From: an uncultured bacterium
GTDB lineage: Bacteria > Planctomycetota > UBA1135 > UBA2386
Reading direction: 5' to 3'
Length of the DNA: 6,097 nt
Assembly: GCA_938003515.1 (NCBI GenBank)
Contig: CALKYL010000098.1
Coordinates: forward strand, 1 to 6,097
Shown here in pieces: positions 1-5,542 of this stretch (position 1 is the stretch's first letter; every line of letters starts with the position of its first letter). A program made the position numbers and the translations under genes. Below the pieces are notes generated by a model, which made no database searches, was not told the DNA's origin, and saw nothing but the letters and a program-made list of their open reading frames with translations.

Positions 1-124
1 GCTGGACCCGGGGTGCGCCGGCCGGCACGCCCCGGCTCCAGCGCAGCGCCGCGCGCAGCGCGAAGCCGACCTCGTTGGCGGGCGCGCGCAAGAGCGCGAG
101 CCCGTGCCGCCACGCGTTCGCCAT
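1..124 (-). CDS. N-terminal fragment of an unidentified protein, running off the left edge
   Basis: Reading leftwards from an ATG at 124 gives 41 open codons to the window edge, beginning MANAWRHGLALLRAPANEVG. All but one of the codons after the ATG end in G or C, the bias seen in the clear genes here, and the composition (Leu, Ala, Val, Phe among spread Arg) looks like protein and not like an arginine/proline-rich shadow frame. The frame stays open upstream to the second TGA at 281-283, and I found no other good start codon in the part I read (to about 200). No Shine-Dalgarno sequence is visible. It points the same way as the nidogen-like gene, 171 bp beyond that gene's stop. I do not recognise a family in so short a piece. 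It could be a chance open frame in GC-rich DNA. Confidence 0.42.
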   Translation of the reverse strand, partial: MANAWRHGLALLRAPANEVGFALRAALRWSRGVPAGAPRVQ

Positions 125-148
125 GCGGCGTGCATCGGCCGGACGGCG

Positions 149-262
149 GTGCCTCGTGAAGGCACGTGCGGTCGAGACCGCACGGGACGCCGCGGCGTAC
201 CCCGTCGTCCGTCGGCCGACGGGGCGCCGAGCGGCAGGGCGCCGGGCGGCCCCGAGGGGCCG
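149..262. terminator. Cluster of GC-rich hairpins downstream of the nidogen-like gene
   Basis: Four inverted repeats lie in this gap. Arms 247-252/257-262 (CGGCCC/GGGCCG) have a CGAG loop. Arms 200-207/217-224 (CCCCGTCG/CGACGGGG) have a 9-base loop. Arms 165-172/177-184 (CGTGCGGT/ACCGCACG) have a CGAG loop. Arms 149-154/160-165 (GTGCCT/AGGCAC) have a 5-base loop. They follow the stop codons at 296 and 281 in the direction of transcription, so they may end or stabilise that transcript. No T-run follows any of them, so they are not textbook intrinsic terminators, and GC-rich DNA produces such repeats readily. Confidence 0.3.
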
Positions 263-279
263 ACCCGGCGGGCGGCCGG

Positions 280-309
280 CTCAGAAGCCGACGTCTCAGA
301 AGCCGACTT
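280..309. repeat. 15-bp tandem duplication across the stop codon of the nidogen-like gene
   Basis: Two adjacent 15-base copies (280-294, ctcagaagccgacgt; 295-309, ctcagaagccgactt) match at 14 of 15 positions. The unit contains the gene's TGA, so on the minus strand the end reads E-V-G-F-stop and then, in the same frame, D-V-G-F-stop. Being a multiple of three, the duplication keeps the frame and places an in-frame backup stop at 281-283. It looks like a small slippage or duplication event. Confidence 0.8.
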
Positions 310-1447
310 CGCCTTCGAGGCCGCCCGAGGTGGCGAGGTTGCCCGGGTTGGCGAGCGTCAGGACGAGCCCCTGCGCGGTCAGCAGCGTGCCCTTGATCGT
401 CGCGTCGAGCGGCACCGGCACGGAGACCGTCGCCGAGCCGGCGGCGACCGGCGCCGACACGCTGGCGAGCACGTTGGCGATGTGCACGTTGCAGCCCGGC
501 GCGTTGATGCCGAGCACGGACAGCGGCAGACCCGGGTCGACGCGCGTGGCGCCGAAGAACACGAGCGCGATCGGGGAGATCGAGATGCCGCTGACGGTGA
601 CGTCCCAGTTGGTGCCGATGACCGGGTTGTTGCTGTCGATCGTGACGCCGTCACAACCGGCGCCGTAGTTCGTCTTGGAGGCGCAGACGAGCGGCGTGGC
701 GACCACGACCCAGCCGGGCGAGGTCGGGAAGAACGTCAGCACGGTGTCCTGCAGGTCGAAGTTCGGGTTGCAGGTCAGAGGCGCCGTCGTCGTGAACTCC
801 TCGTACAGCGCGTTGGTCGCCGACACGGGGCCCGTCGACAGGTCGAGCGCCGCGGGCGGGGGCGGCACGCCGTTCGGCGACATGCCGATGATCGCGTTCA
901 GCGACCCGCCGGCGAAGCTCGAGCCCTCGTTGCAGACCCGGTTGTCGTACTTGTAGACGATGCTGCCGTCGGCGAAGAGCGTGCACTGGAAGCTGAACGG
1001 CTGGCCGTCGATGTAGGTCTCGACGTCGATCCAGGAGATCGTGCAGTGGGTGCCGCTGGTGTTGTCGACCCAGATCTCGCCGTCGTTCGTGGTGCCGGCG
1101 GAGGCGTAGTTGAGGCTGTGGTCGCTCCAGAACGGCGCGAGCATCGGCGTCGTCTGCGAGCCGAGGCTGTTGAGGGCGACCGTGTAGGTCAGCGGGATCG
1201 CGGGCGGCGCCGCCGGCGTGCCGGCGTTGTTGAGCGCGATCAAGCCGTGGTCCGAGAGGTACATGTCGGTATAGGTCGCGCCCGCGAACGGGAACGCGAA
1301 GCCGATCGGGATCGCTGCCGTCCACGCGTCGAGGAAGCCGGAGCCGTTGAGCCCGAGCGACGAGCCGGTCGGCGCGATCGGGCACGACTGGGCGACGAGC
1401 GCCGGAGCGGTGGTGAGCAGGGTGAGCGAGAGCGCAGTCTTGAGCAT
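296..1447 (-). CDS. Secreted nidogen-like (NIDO) protein with a C-terminal beta-rich module
   Basis: This 383-residue protein is probably exported to the periplasm or cell surface; its function is unknown. I chose the ATG at 1447 because it begins a good Sec signal peptide: Lys-3, a hydrophobic core at residues 4-17, and likely cleavage in ALVA-QS at 19/20. The open frame extends further upstream, but that extension reads as non-coding. Residues about 40-190 resemble an extracellular nidogen-like domain: a G-F-A-F-P-F-A-G-x-x-Y start, then S-D-H-G-L-I-A-L-N, A-P-F-W-S-D at 104-109, I-S-W-I-D-V-E at 137-143, F-Q-C-T-L-F-A-D-G-S at 153-162, and I-I-G-M-S. From about 258 a second module begins with Y-G-A-G-C and ends at G-L-E-G-E-V-G-F; I recall similar modules in many Planctomycete secreted proteins. 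There are eight cysteines (22, 135, 155, 172, 226, 255, 265, 319), compatible with disulfides. The gene lies alone after a 257-bp gap. No strong ribosome-binding site is visible. An adhesion or matrix role is inference only. Confidence 0.88.
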   Translation of the reverse strand: MLKTALSLTLLTTAPALVAQSCPIAPTGSSLGLNGSGFLDAWTAAIPIGFAFPFAGATYTDMYLSDHGLIALNNAGTPAAPPAIPLTYTVALNSLGSQTTPMLAPFWSDHSLNYASAGTTNDGEIWVDNTSGTHCTISWIDVETYIDGQPFSFQCTLFADGSIVYKYDNRVCNEGSSFAGGSLNAIIGMSPNGVPPPPAALDLSTGPVSATNALYEEFTTTAPLTCNPNFDLQDTVLTFFPTSPGWVVVATPLVCASKTNYGAGCDGVTIDSNNPVIGTNWDVTVSGISISPIALVFFGATRVDPGLPLSVLGINAPGCNVHIANVLASVSAPVAAGSATVSVPVPLDATIKGTLLTAQGLVLTLANPGNLATSGGLEGEVGF

Positions 1448-1511
1448 GGGTTGCCTGGGGTTGCCGAAGGGGAGAAACGTCCGGGAAGCGGCAGGTACTT
1501 CCTTCCCGTTT

Positions 1512-1526
1512 GCACGTCGGACGTGC
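1512..1526. promoter_or_regulatory. Operator-like dyad upstream of the nidogen-like gene
   Basis: GCACGTC and GACGTGC form a perfect 7-bp inverted repeat around one central G. It lies 65-79 bases upstream of the ATG at 1447, where a regulator could act on that gene's promoter. I could not find a convincing -35/-10 pair nearby, so a regulatory role is inferred from symmetry and position alone. Confidence 0.3.
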
Positions 1527-1569
1527 GCAGCATGCCACGGGTTCCGCACCTACGGCGACCCCCCCCTTC

Positions 1570-1677
1570 AAAAAGTCCGCGCCCGCGATCCGTGATTCGC
1601 TCCGCTGGAAACCGCGGCGCGTGTGGCGCGGCGAAGGCGCGCGGCGGCCGCTGCCACCGCGGTCACGGATCGCGAGC
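1570..1677 (-). terminator. Structured intergenic element with a T5 run; candidate operon terminator or small RNA
   Basis: The outer stem pairs 1584-1595 (CGCGATCCGTGA) with 1663-1674 (TCACGGATCGCG), 12 perfect pairs. On the minus-strand RNA it extends to 15 pairs (1581-1595/1663-1677) with one G-U. Inside it, 1612-1616 pairs with 1658-1662, and 1623-1632 pairs with 1647-1657 with T1652 bulged, closing a 14-base loop. The right arm is thus paired almost without interruption while the left arm has two bulges. Six bases beyond the stem, in the direction of the operon, the minus strand reads TTTTT (1574-1570). The element starts 28 bases after the lipoprotein stop codon. It could end that transcript, protect its 3' end, be an independent RNA, or be a dispersed palindromic repeat; only the inverted repeat itself is directly visible. 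Confidence 0.45.
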
Positions 1678-1696
1678 CCACGAGCGTTGCGCCCTG

Positions 1697-1715
1697 CGCC
1701 GCGCTCAGCGCGGCG
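1697..1715 (-). terminator. Hairpin enclosing the lipoprotein stop codon
   Basis: CGCCGCG (1697-1703) and CGCGGCG (1709-1715) form a 7-bp all-GC stem around a 5-base loop. On the coding strand the loop reads CTGAG, so the TGA stop sits inside the loop. It could slow ribosomes at termination or, with the larger element just downstream, protect the 3' end of the message. No T-run follows it directly. Confidence 0.3.
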
Positions 1716-3636
1716 TCTCGGGGAACTTCACGTACGGCAGCTTGACGCCGTCGAACTCGAAGTTGTCGATGCGCAGCTCCGGCGGCGGCTCGAAGCCGCG
1801 GCCGCCCTCGAACGCGATCAGGTCGTTCTGCTCGACGCCGTCGCCCGAGACGCCGAGCGCGCCGACCAGCTGGCCGTTCTTGTAGAGCGGCACCGAGCCC
1901 GGGAAGAACGTCAGGCCGTTGTGGTAGCCGGGGTCCGGCGGCTCGTTGCCCCACCGGTCGACCTGCTGCGGCTGCTGGTTCAGCAGCGCCAGGTTGTAGA
2001 GCGGTCCCGGCGCCGTGTTGCCGGGTGCGGGCACCGTGTTCGGGTTCGCGATGTACGCCGCCTGGTCGAACGTCTCGCCGATGCCCGGCGGGTAGAACGG
2101 CTGCGACAGGAAGCCGAGCGTGCGCGTCGTCAAGGCGACGCCGCGCGGGTCGCCGAGGGGGAAGCCCGGCCACTGGTCGCCGACCGGGAACGCGAGCCCG
2201 CCGGTCGTGACGTTGTTCGCGAACGGCCCGCCCGGGCGGCAGAAATAGATCGTCGAGCGCGCCTTCGCCGGCACGACGTCGATCGCGTCGGTCAGCGTGT
2301 CCTCCATGCGGTAGTGCGCGAGGATCAGGCCGCGCGTGTCGACGATCGTCGCGATGACCTTGGCCGCGCTGCCGAGCGGCAGGCGCACCTGGCCGCGCGT
2401 GATGTTCGCGCTGTCGACGACCTGCGCGATGATCTGCTCGACGTCGGCCTGGCTCAGCACCTGGCCGCCGAAGCCGTCGACGCCGGCGCGCGGGCCGATC
2501 AGGTAGCCGAACGGGTCGGGCCGGCCGGTGCGCGTCGGGTTGCCGCCGAAGTTCGTCACGAAGAAGCCCGGCGCGGCGCCGCGCGGCGCGAAGCCGGCGG
2601 GGATCGTCGTCTGCTGCACGTAGGGCAGCAGCACGCCGACGATCGTGATCGCGCCTTCGAGCGGAATGGCGTCGAAGAAGAAGTCCGGGTCGCCGCCGAC
2701 GGTCGGGTCCGGCGACGCGCCCTGGATCGCCGCGTACTCGGCCGCCGCGACGTCCGGCTGGCCGGCGTTGGGTCCGGTGGTGTTGACGACGTAGACGCCG
2801 ACGCCGCCGACCAGCCGCGCGACCCCGCCGGTGCCGAACGCGCTCGGCTGGTTGACCTTGAACAGCGGCACGGCGCCTGGCAGCAGCGTGATGCCCGGGC
2901 TCGGGGAGGTGCCGAGGTTGAAGCTGTTCACCGGGTCGATGTTGCGCGACGGGTTGAAGAAGATGTTGGCCGCCAGCGGATCCGGATTCGGCTCGCCCGG
3001 CGGGCCGGGCTGCGCGTTGTTGGTGTTGAAGGCGGTCGGCGGCGTCGTCAGCGCGGTGACCACGTCGGCGCCGCGGTTCGTCGAGTTGATCTGCCACAGC
3101 GGCCCCTGCGGGGTGCCGGTGACCCCGCTCGTGCGTCGCGTCGGCGCGATCACGCTGCCGGAGAACGCACCCTGGACCGGCGGCGCCTGCGACGCGATCA
3201 GCTCGTTGGCGAACGTCGGCGGGAAGTGGAACGTGCCGAGCGTCTCGACCGTGCGCGACGACAGCGGCGCCTGGCTGTTGGAGAAGAACGACGTCGTGCG
3301 CGCGAGGCTGACCGCGATGTTGTCGGCGTCCTGCACGTCGGTCGCGTTCGCCGCGACGGTGCTGTAGACACCGAGGATGTCGCCGGTGCGGTCGGTGACC
3401 GCGACGTGCATGTCGGCGGCGTCGATCGACAGCACCGCGCGCTGGATGATGCGGAACACCTCGGCGTCGGTCAGCGGCGTCGCCGGACCGCCGAAGTCGA
3501 TCAGCACCGGCCGCGACGTGCCGCTCGGGCTGCAGCCGCCGAAGCCGACGCCGGCGCCGGCGAGCACGACCGCGAACGCCCCGAGCGCGAGCGCGCGCCG
3601 CGGCGGGAGAGCCTTCGAGAGAGAGCGGGCGGGCAT
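1705..3636 (-). CDS. Predicted outer-membrane lipoprotein with two HbpS/GlcG-like domains
   Basis: This 643-residue protein starts at the ATG at 3636, the start that yields a lipoprotein signal: basic residues 4-14, hydrophobic core 15-30, and lipobox F-G-G-C with Cys-35. Ser-36 follows, which by the +2 rule allows outer-membrane sorting. Two copies of a GlcG/HbpS-like fold follow. The first (about 55-310) has H-V-A-V-T-D-R-T-G-D at 77-86, S-L-A-R-T-T-S-F-F at 110-118, L-L-P-G-A-V-P-L-F-K at 251-260 and L-V-G-G-V-G-V at 275-281. The second (about 394-615) has A-T-I-V-D-T-R-G at 429-436, A-K-A-R-S-T-I-Y-F at 457-465, F-F-P-G-S-V-P-L-Y-K at 577-586 and V-G-A-L-G-V-S-G-D at 591-599. Known relatives bind haem or act in redox stress or glycolate loci, but usually have one domain of about 140 residues; both copies here are much longer, with proline/asparagine-rich loops. 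The gene follows the barrel gene by 2 bases and lacks a clear ribosome-binding site, suggesting coupled translation. Fold assignment is fairly secure; the ligand is not. Confidence 0.88.
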   Translation of the reverse strand: MPARSLSKALPPRRALALGAFAVVLAGAGVGFGGCSPSGTSRPVLIDFGGPATPLTDAEVFRIIQRAVLSIDAADMHVAVTDRTGDILGVYSTVAANATDVQDADNIAVSLARTTSFFSNSQAPLSSRTVETLGTFHFPPTFANELIASQAPPVQGAFSGSVIAPTRRTSGVTGTPQGPLWQINSTNRGADVVTALTTPPTAFNTNNAQPGPPGEPNPDPLAANIFFNPSRNIDPVNSFNLGTSPSPGITLLPGAVPLFKVNQPSAFGTGGVARLVGGVGVYVVNTTGPNAGQPDVAAAEYAAIQGASPDPTVGGDPDFFFDAIPLEGAITIVGVLLPYVQQTTIPAGFAPRGAAPGFFVTNFGGNPTRTGRPDPFGYLIGPRAGVDGFGGQVLSQADVEQIIAQVVDSANITRGQVRLPLGSAAKVIATIVDTRGLILAHYRMEDTLTDAIDVVPAKARSTIYFCRPGGPFANNVTTGGLAFPVGDQWPGFPLGDPRGVALTTRTLGFLSQPFYPPGIGETFDQAAYIANPNTVPAPGNTAPGPLYNLALLNQQPQQVDRWGNEPPDPGYHNGLTFFPGSVPLYKNGQLVGALGVSGDGVEQNDLIAFEGGRGFEPPPELRIDNFEFDGVKLPYVKFPETPR

Positions 3637-3638
3637 GG

Positions 3639-5360
3639 CTACCAGGTCGTCAGGATGTTGGTGAACACGTTGTACCGCACGTCGTCGGAGTCGTAGATGC
3701 GCGCGAACCCGTCGTCGGGGAACAGCGCCGACGCGCCGAACTGCAGGATCACGTTGTTGGTCAGGAACGGCCGGTACTGCGTGCCGAAGAAGACCTCGGT
3801 GCCGATCGACTTGTCGACGTCGGCGGCCTGCAGCAGGAACTCGAGCGTCTCGGTCGTGTCGAAGCGCAGGTAGGTGAAGCCGACCTGGGCGCGCCACTTC
3901 GGCGTCAGCTCGAAGTCGGCGGCGCCGCCGAGCAGGAGCACACCGGGGTTGACGAAGTTCGCCTGGCCCTGCGTCTTGTTGGTCTGCAGGTCGGCGAGCG
4001 GGCTCGCCGGGTTGGTCAGGCTCGTGCCGACGAACTTGAGCCCCTGCGAGTTCCAGAACGAGAACGGCCCGCCGCCGAAGTTGGGCGCGTCGACGATCGC
4101 GTCGAAGCCCTCGGCGTCGCCGTCGCGCGGGTCGTCGTCACCGGAGGCGTAGAGCACGAACGCACGCGGCCGCCACCAGTCGATGTCGTAGCTCAGTTCG
4201 AGCGCGGCGAAGCGTGCGTCGATGTCGACCGAGCGCGCGGCGATTTCGTTCTGCGACTCCTGGCCGAACGCCTTGTAGAGCGCGTGCGTGATGTTCCAGC
4301 GGCCGAAGTGGCCCTCGCCCGCCCAGCCGAGGTAGTACGCGTCGACCTCGTTGGGCGTGAAGTTGCCGAGCGGCTTCGGCGCGATCAGGAAGCGGTTGTC
4401 GTCGAACTCGACGTCGCGCCGGTCGCGGTTGTAGTGGAACGACAGCGACGTCGTGTAGCCGAGCACCGGCCAGTCCTGGCGGTAGATGTTGGCGATGAAG
4501 ACGTTCTGGTCGCGGTCCTCGTAGCGCACCAGCTGCGAGTTGGTGTCCTTGTCGAGCTGGTCGAAGAACGCGACGTTGTACTGCCACTTGTTGTTGTCGG
4601 CGTTGCCGAAGAAGCGCACGCCGAGGTTCGAGTCCTCGAAGATGAAGCCGCGGAAGTCGCTGCGGAACGGCAGCACGCCGATCTCGACGCTGGCGAAGTC
4701 GTAGCGGTCGGACCAGTCGAACAGGTGGTATTCGAGGAACACCTCCTGCAGCGTCACGTCGCCGCGGTTGCGGGTCGTTCCCTGCGACGGGTCGATCACG
4801 ACGACGCCGACCTCCTCGACCTCGAGCCGCGTGAAGTTGAAGACCGGCGTCACGCGGATGCGCCAGTCGACCGGCTTGAACGCCTGCTGGCCCTTGAACA
4901 GGTCGAACGACAGCGCGAGGTCGTTCTGCAGGAACGTCTGGTCGCCGTCGCCGAAGAAGCCCTGCGCGACCGGCCCCGGCCCGGTGATGCCCGACGGCGT
5001 CGGCACGTCGCGCACCTCGTAGAAGAACCGGTTGGTCGCGGTGAACTGGAAGAACAGGTCCTCGGTGCCGAAGATCGGGAAGTCGCCCTTCAGCTCGTTC
5101 TGCCGGTAGGGGTTCCACGGGCTCGCCGGCTCGTTGATCACGTACGGCGGCGGCAGGATGCCGTTGACGCCGCGGCCGGGCGCGAACCAGCGCGACTTCA
5201 TCGGCTCGAAGTCCCGCGGCGTCTGCTGCGGCGGCGGGCCCTGCGCGGCCCCGACTGCTGCCGTGGCGAGCGCGGCGAGCGCGGCGAGCGGCCACGACCT
5301 CCTTCTTGGGGACAGCCGACCGGCGCGACGGTCCCCCCTGCGACGAAGCCGACGCGTCAT
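3639..5360 (-). CDS. Predicted outer-membrane beta-barrel, alginate-export/porin-like
   Basis: This 573-residue protein is the first gene of the operon. I chose the ATG at 5360 because GAGG lies 6 bases before it; the alternative ATG at 5372 has no such site. The signal peptide is unusual: 11 arginines within 23 residues, then a W-P-L-A-A-L-A-A-L core at 23-31 and likely cleavage near 37-40 (A-V-G-A-A-Q). R-R-R-S-W at 19-23 weakly resembles a Tat motif. The mature protein is rich in alternating aromatic/polar strands (for example 101-117, 205-255, 380-405, 485-505) and ends in Trp, as barrel proteins recognised by the BAM machinery often do. Y-A-S-G-D-D-D-P-R-D-G-D followed by G-F-D at 404-419 matches the C-terminal signature I recall from alginate-export-family proteins. 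N-P-Y-R-Q-N-E-L-K-G-D-F-P-I-F-G at 83-98 looks like a conserved N-terminal motif. The role is probably a channel or ligand-binding barrel; alginate as substrate is not implied. It is translationally linked to the lipoprotein gene. Confidence 0.87.
   Translation of the reverse strand: MTRRLRRRGDRRAGRLSPRRRSWPLAALAALATAAVGAAQGPPPQQTPRDFEPMKSRWFAPGRGVNGILPPPYVINEPASPWNPYRQNELKGDFPIFGTEDLFFQFTATNRFFYEVRDVPTPSGITGPGPVAQGFFGDGDQTFLQNDLALSFDLFKGQQAFKPVDWRIRVTPVFNFTRLEVEEVGVVVIDPSQGTTRNRGDVTLQEVFLEYHLFDWSDRYDFASVEIGVLPFRSDFRGFIFEDSNLGVRFFGNADNNKWQYNVAFFDQLDKDTNSQLVRYEDRDQNVFIANIYRQDWPVLGYTTSLSFHYNRDRRDVEFDDNRFLIAPKPLGNFTPNEVDAYYLGWAGEGHFGRWNITHALYKAFGQESQNEIAARSVDIDARFAALELSYDIDWWRPRAFVLYASGDDDPRDGDAEGFDAIVDAPNFGGGPFSFWNSQGLKFVGTSLTNPASPLADLQTNKTQGQANFVNPGVLLLGGAADFELTPKWRAQVGFTYLRFDTTETLEFLLQAADVDKSIGTEVFFGTQYRPFLTNNVILQFGASALFPDDGFARIYDSDDVRYNVFTNILTTW
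5265..5291. repeat. Three 9-bp tandem copies coding the signal-peptide core of the barrel protein
   Basis: The unit ggcgagcgc occurs three times in a row, with only the last base of copy three different. On the coding strand it encodes the alanine/leucine core (A-L-A repeated) of the signal peptide. Gain or loss of a unit would keep the frame and change the hydrophobic length by three residues. Confidence 0.75.
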
Positions 5361-5542
5361 TTCGATCCTCATGGCGAGCGTCCGAACGAGAAGAGCCGGC
5401 GCATTGGAGCTTGCTCGCGCCGAGCATGGAAGAACTTTCGAGATCCGGAGCCACGCCGCGGCGCATCGCGGCAAGGGGCCCGGTTTCGACCTCGCCGGTC
5501 GCAACCCGGAAACGTTCCCACTAGCATCGCGTCGCGCTCGCC
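5361..5542. promoter_or_regulatory. Divergent intergenic region between the barrel operon and the FHA gene
   Basis: This 182-bp gap must hold the promoters of both the minus-strand operon and the plus-strand FHA gene unless the latter is transcribed otherwise. I found no convincing -35/-10 pair on either strand. On the minus strand GAGG at 5370-5367 is the ribosome-binding site that fixes the barrel start at 5360. An imperfect dyad lies at 5482-5506: GGTT/AACC outer arms, one mismatch, then CGACC/GGTCG around a 5-base loop. It ends 37 bases before the FHA ATG and could be an operator or a leader hairpin. A small GAGC-TT-GCTC dyad sits at 5407-5416. Confidence 0.4.

Noticed and set aside
1..135. 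An alternative minus-strand start at 135 in another frame
   Set aside because: Its product is a Cys/Arg/Gly-rich string typical of a shadow frame; the ATG at 124 gives better codon bias and composition.
1559..1566. A run of eight C (G8 on the minus strand) as a phase-variation tract
   Set aside because: It lies outside any coding frame and more than 100 bases from the gene start; it is also an error-prone place in sequencing, so nothing can be concluded.
104..1885. Long plus-strand open frame of 593 codons opposite the nidogen-like gene
   Set aside because: Its product is almost all Arg, Gly, Val, Asp and Glu without strands or a domain, and it mirrors the third-position GC bias of the minus-strand gene, which has a signal peptide and recognisable motifs.
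1510..3696. Plus-strand open frame of 728 codons opposite the lipoprotein gene
   Set aside because: Arg/Ala/Asp/Val-rich antisense shadow, as expected opposite a GC-rich gene; the minus strand has the lipobox and HbpS/GlcG motifs.
3637..3897. An 87-codon N-terminal extension of the lipoprotein gene to an ATG at 3897
   Set aside because: It would lie inside the barrel gene, is arginine-rich, and would bury the lipoprotein signal. The ATG at 3636 is the sensible start.
5522..5527. TAGCAT as a -10 box for the FHA gene
   Set aside because: No plausible -35 hexamer lies 16-18 bases upstream, and the site is only about 16 bases from the ATG.
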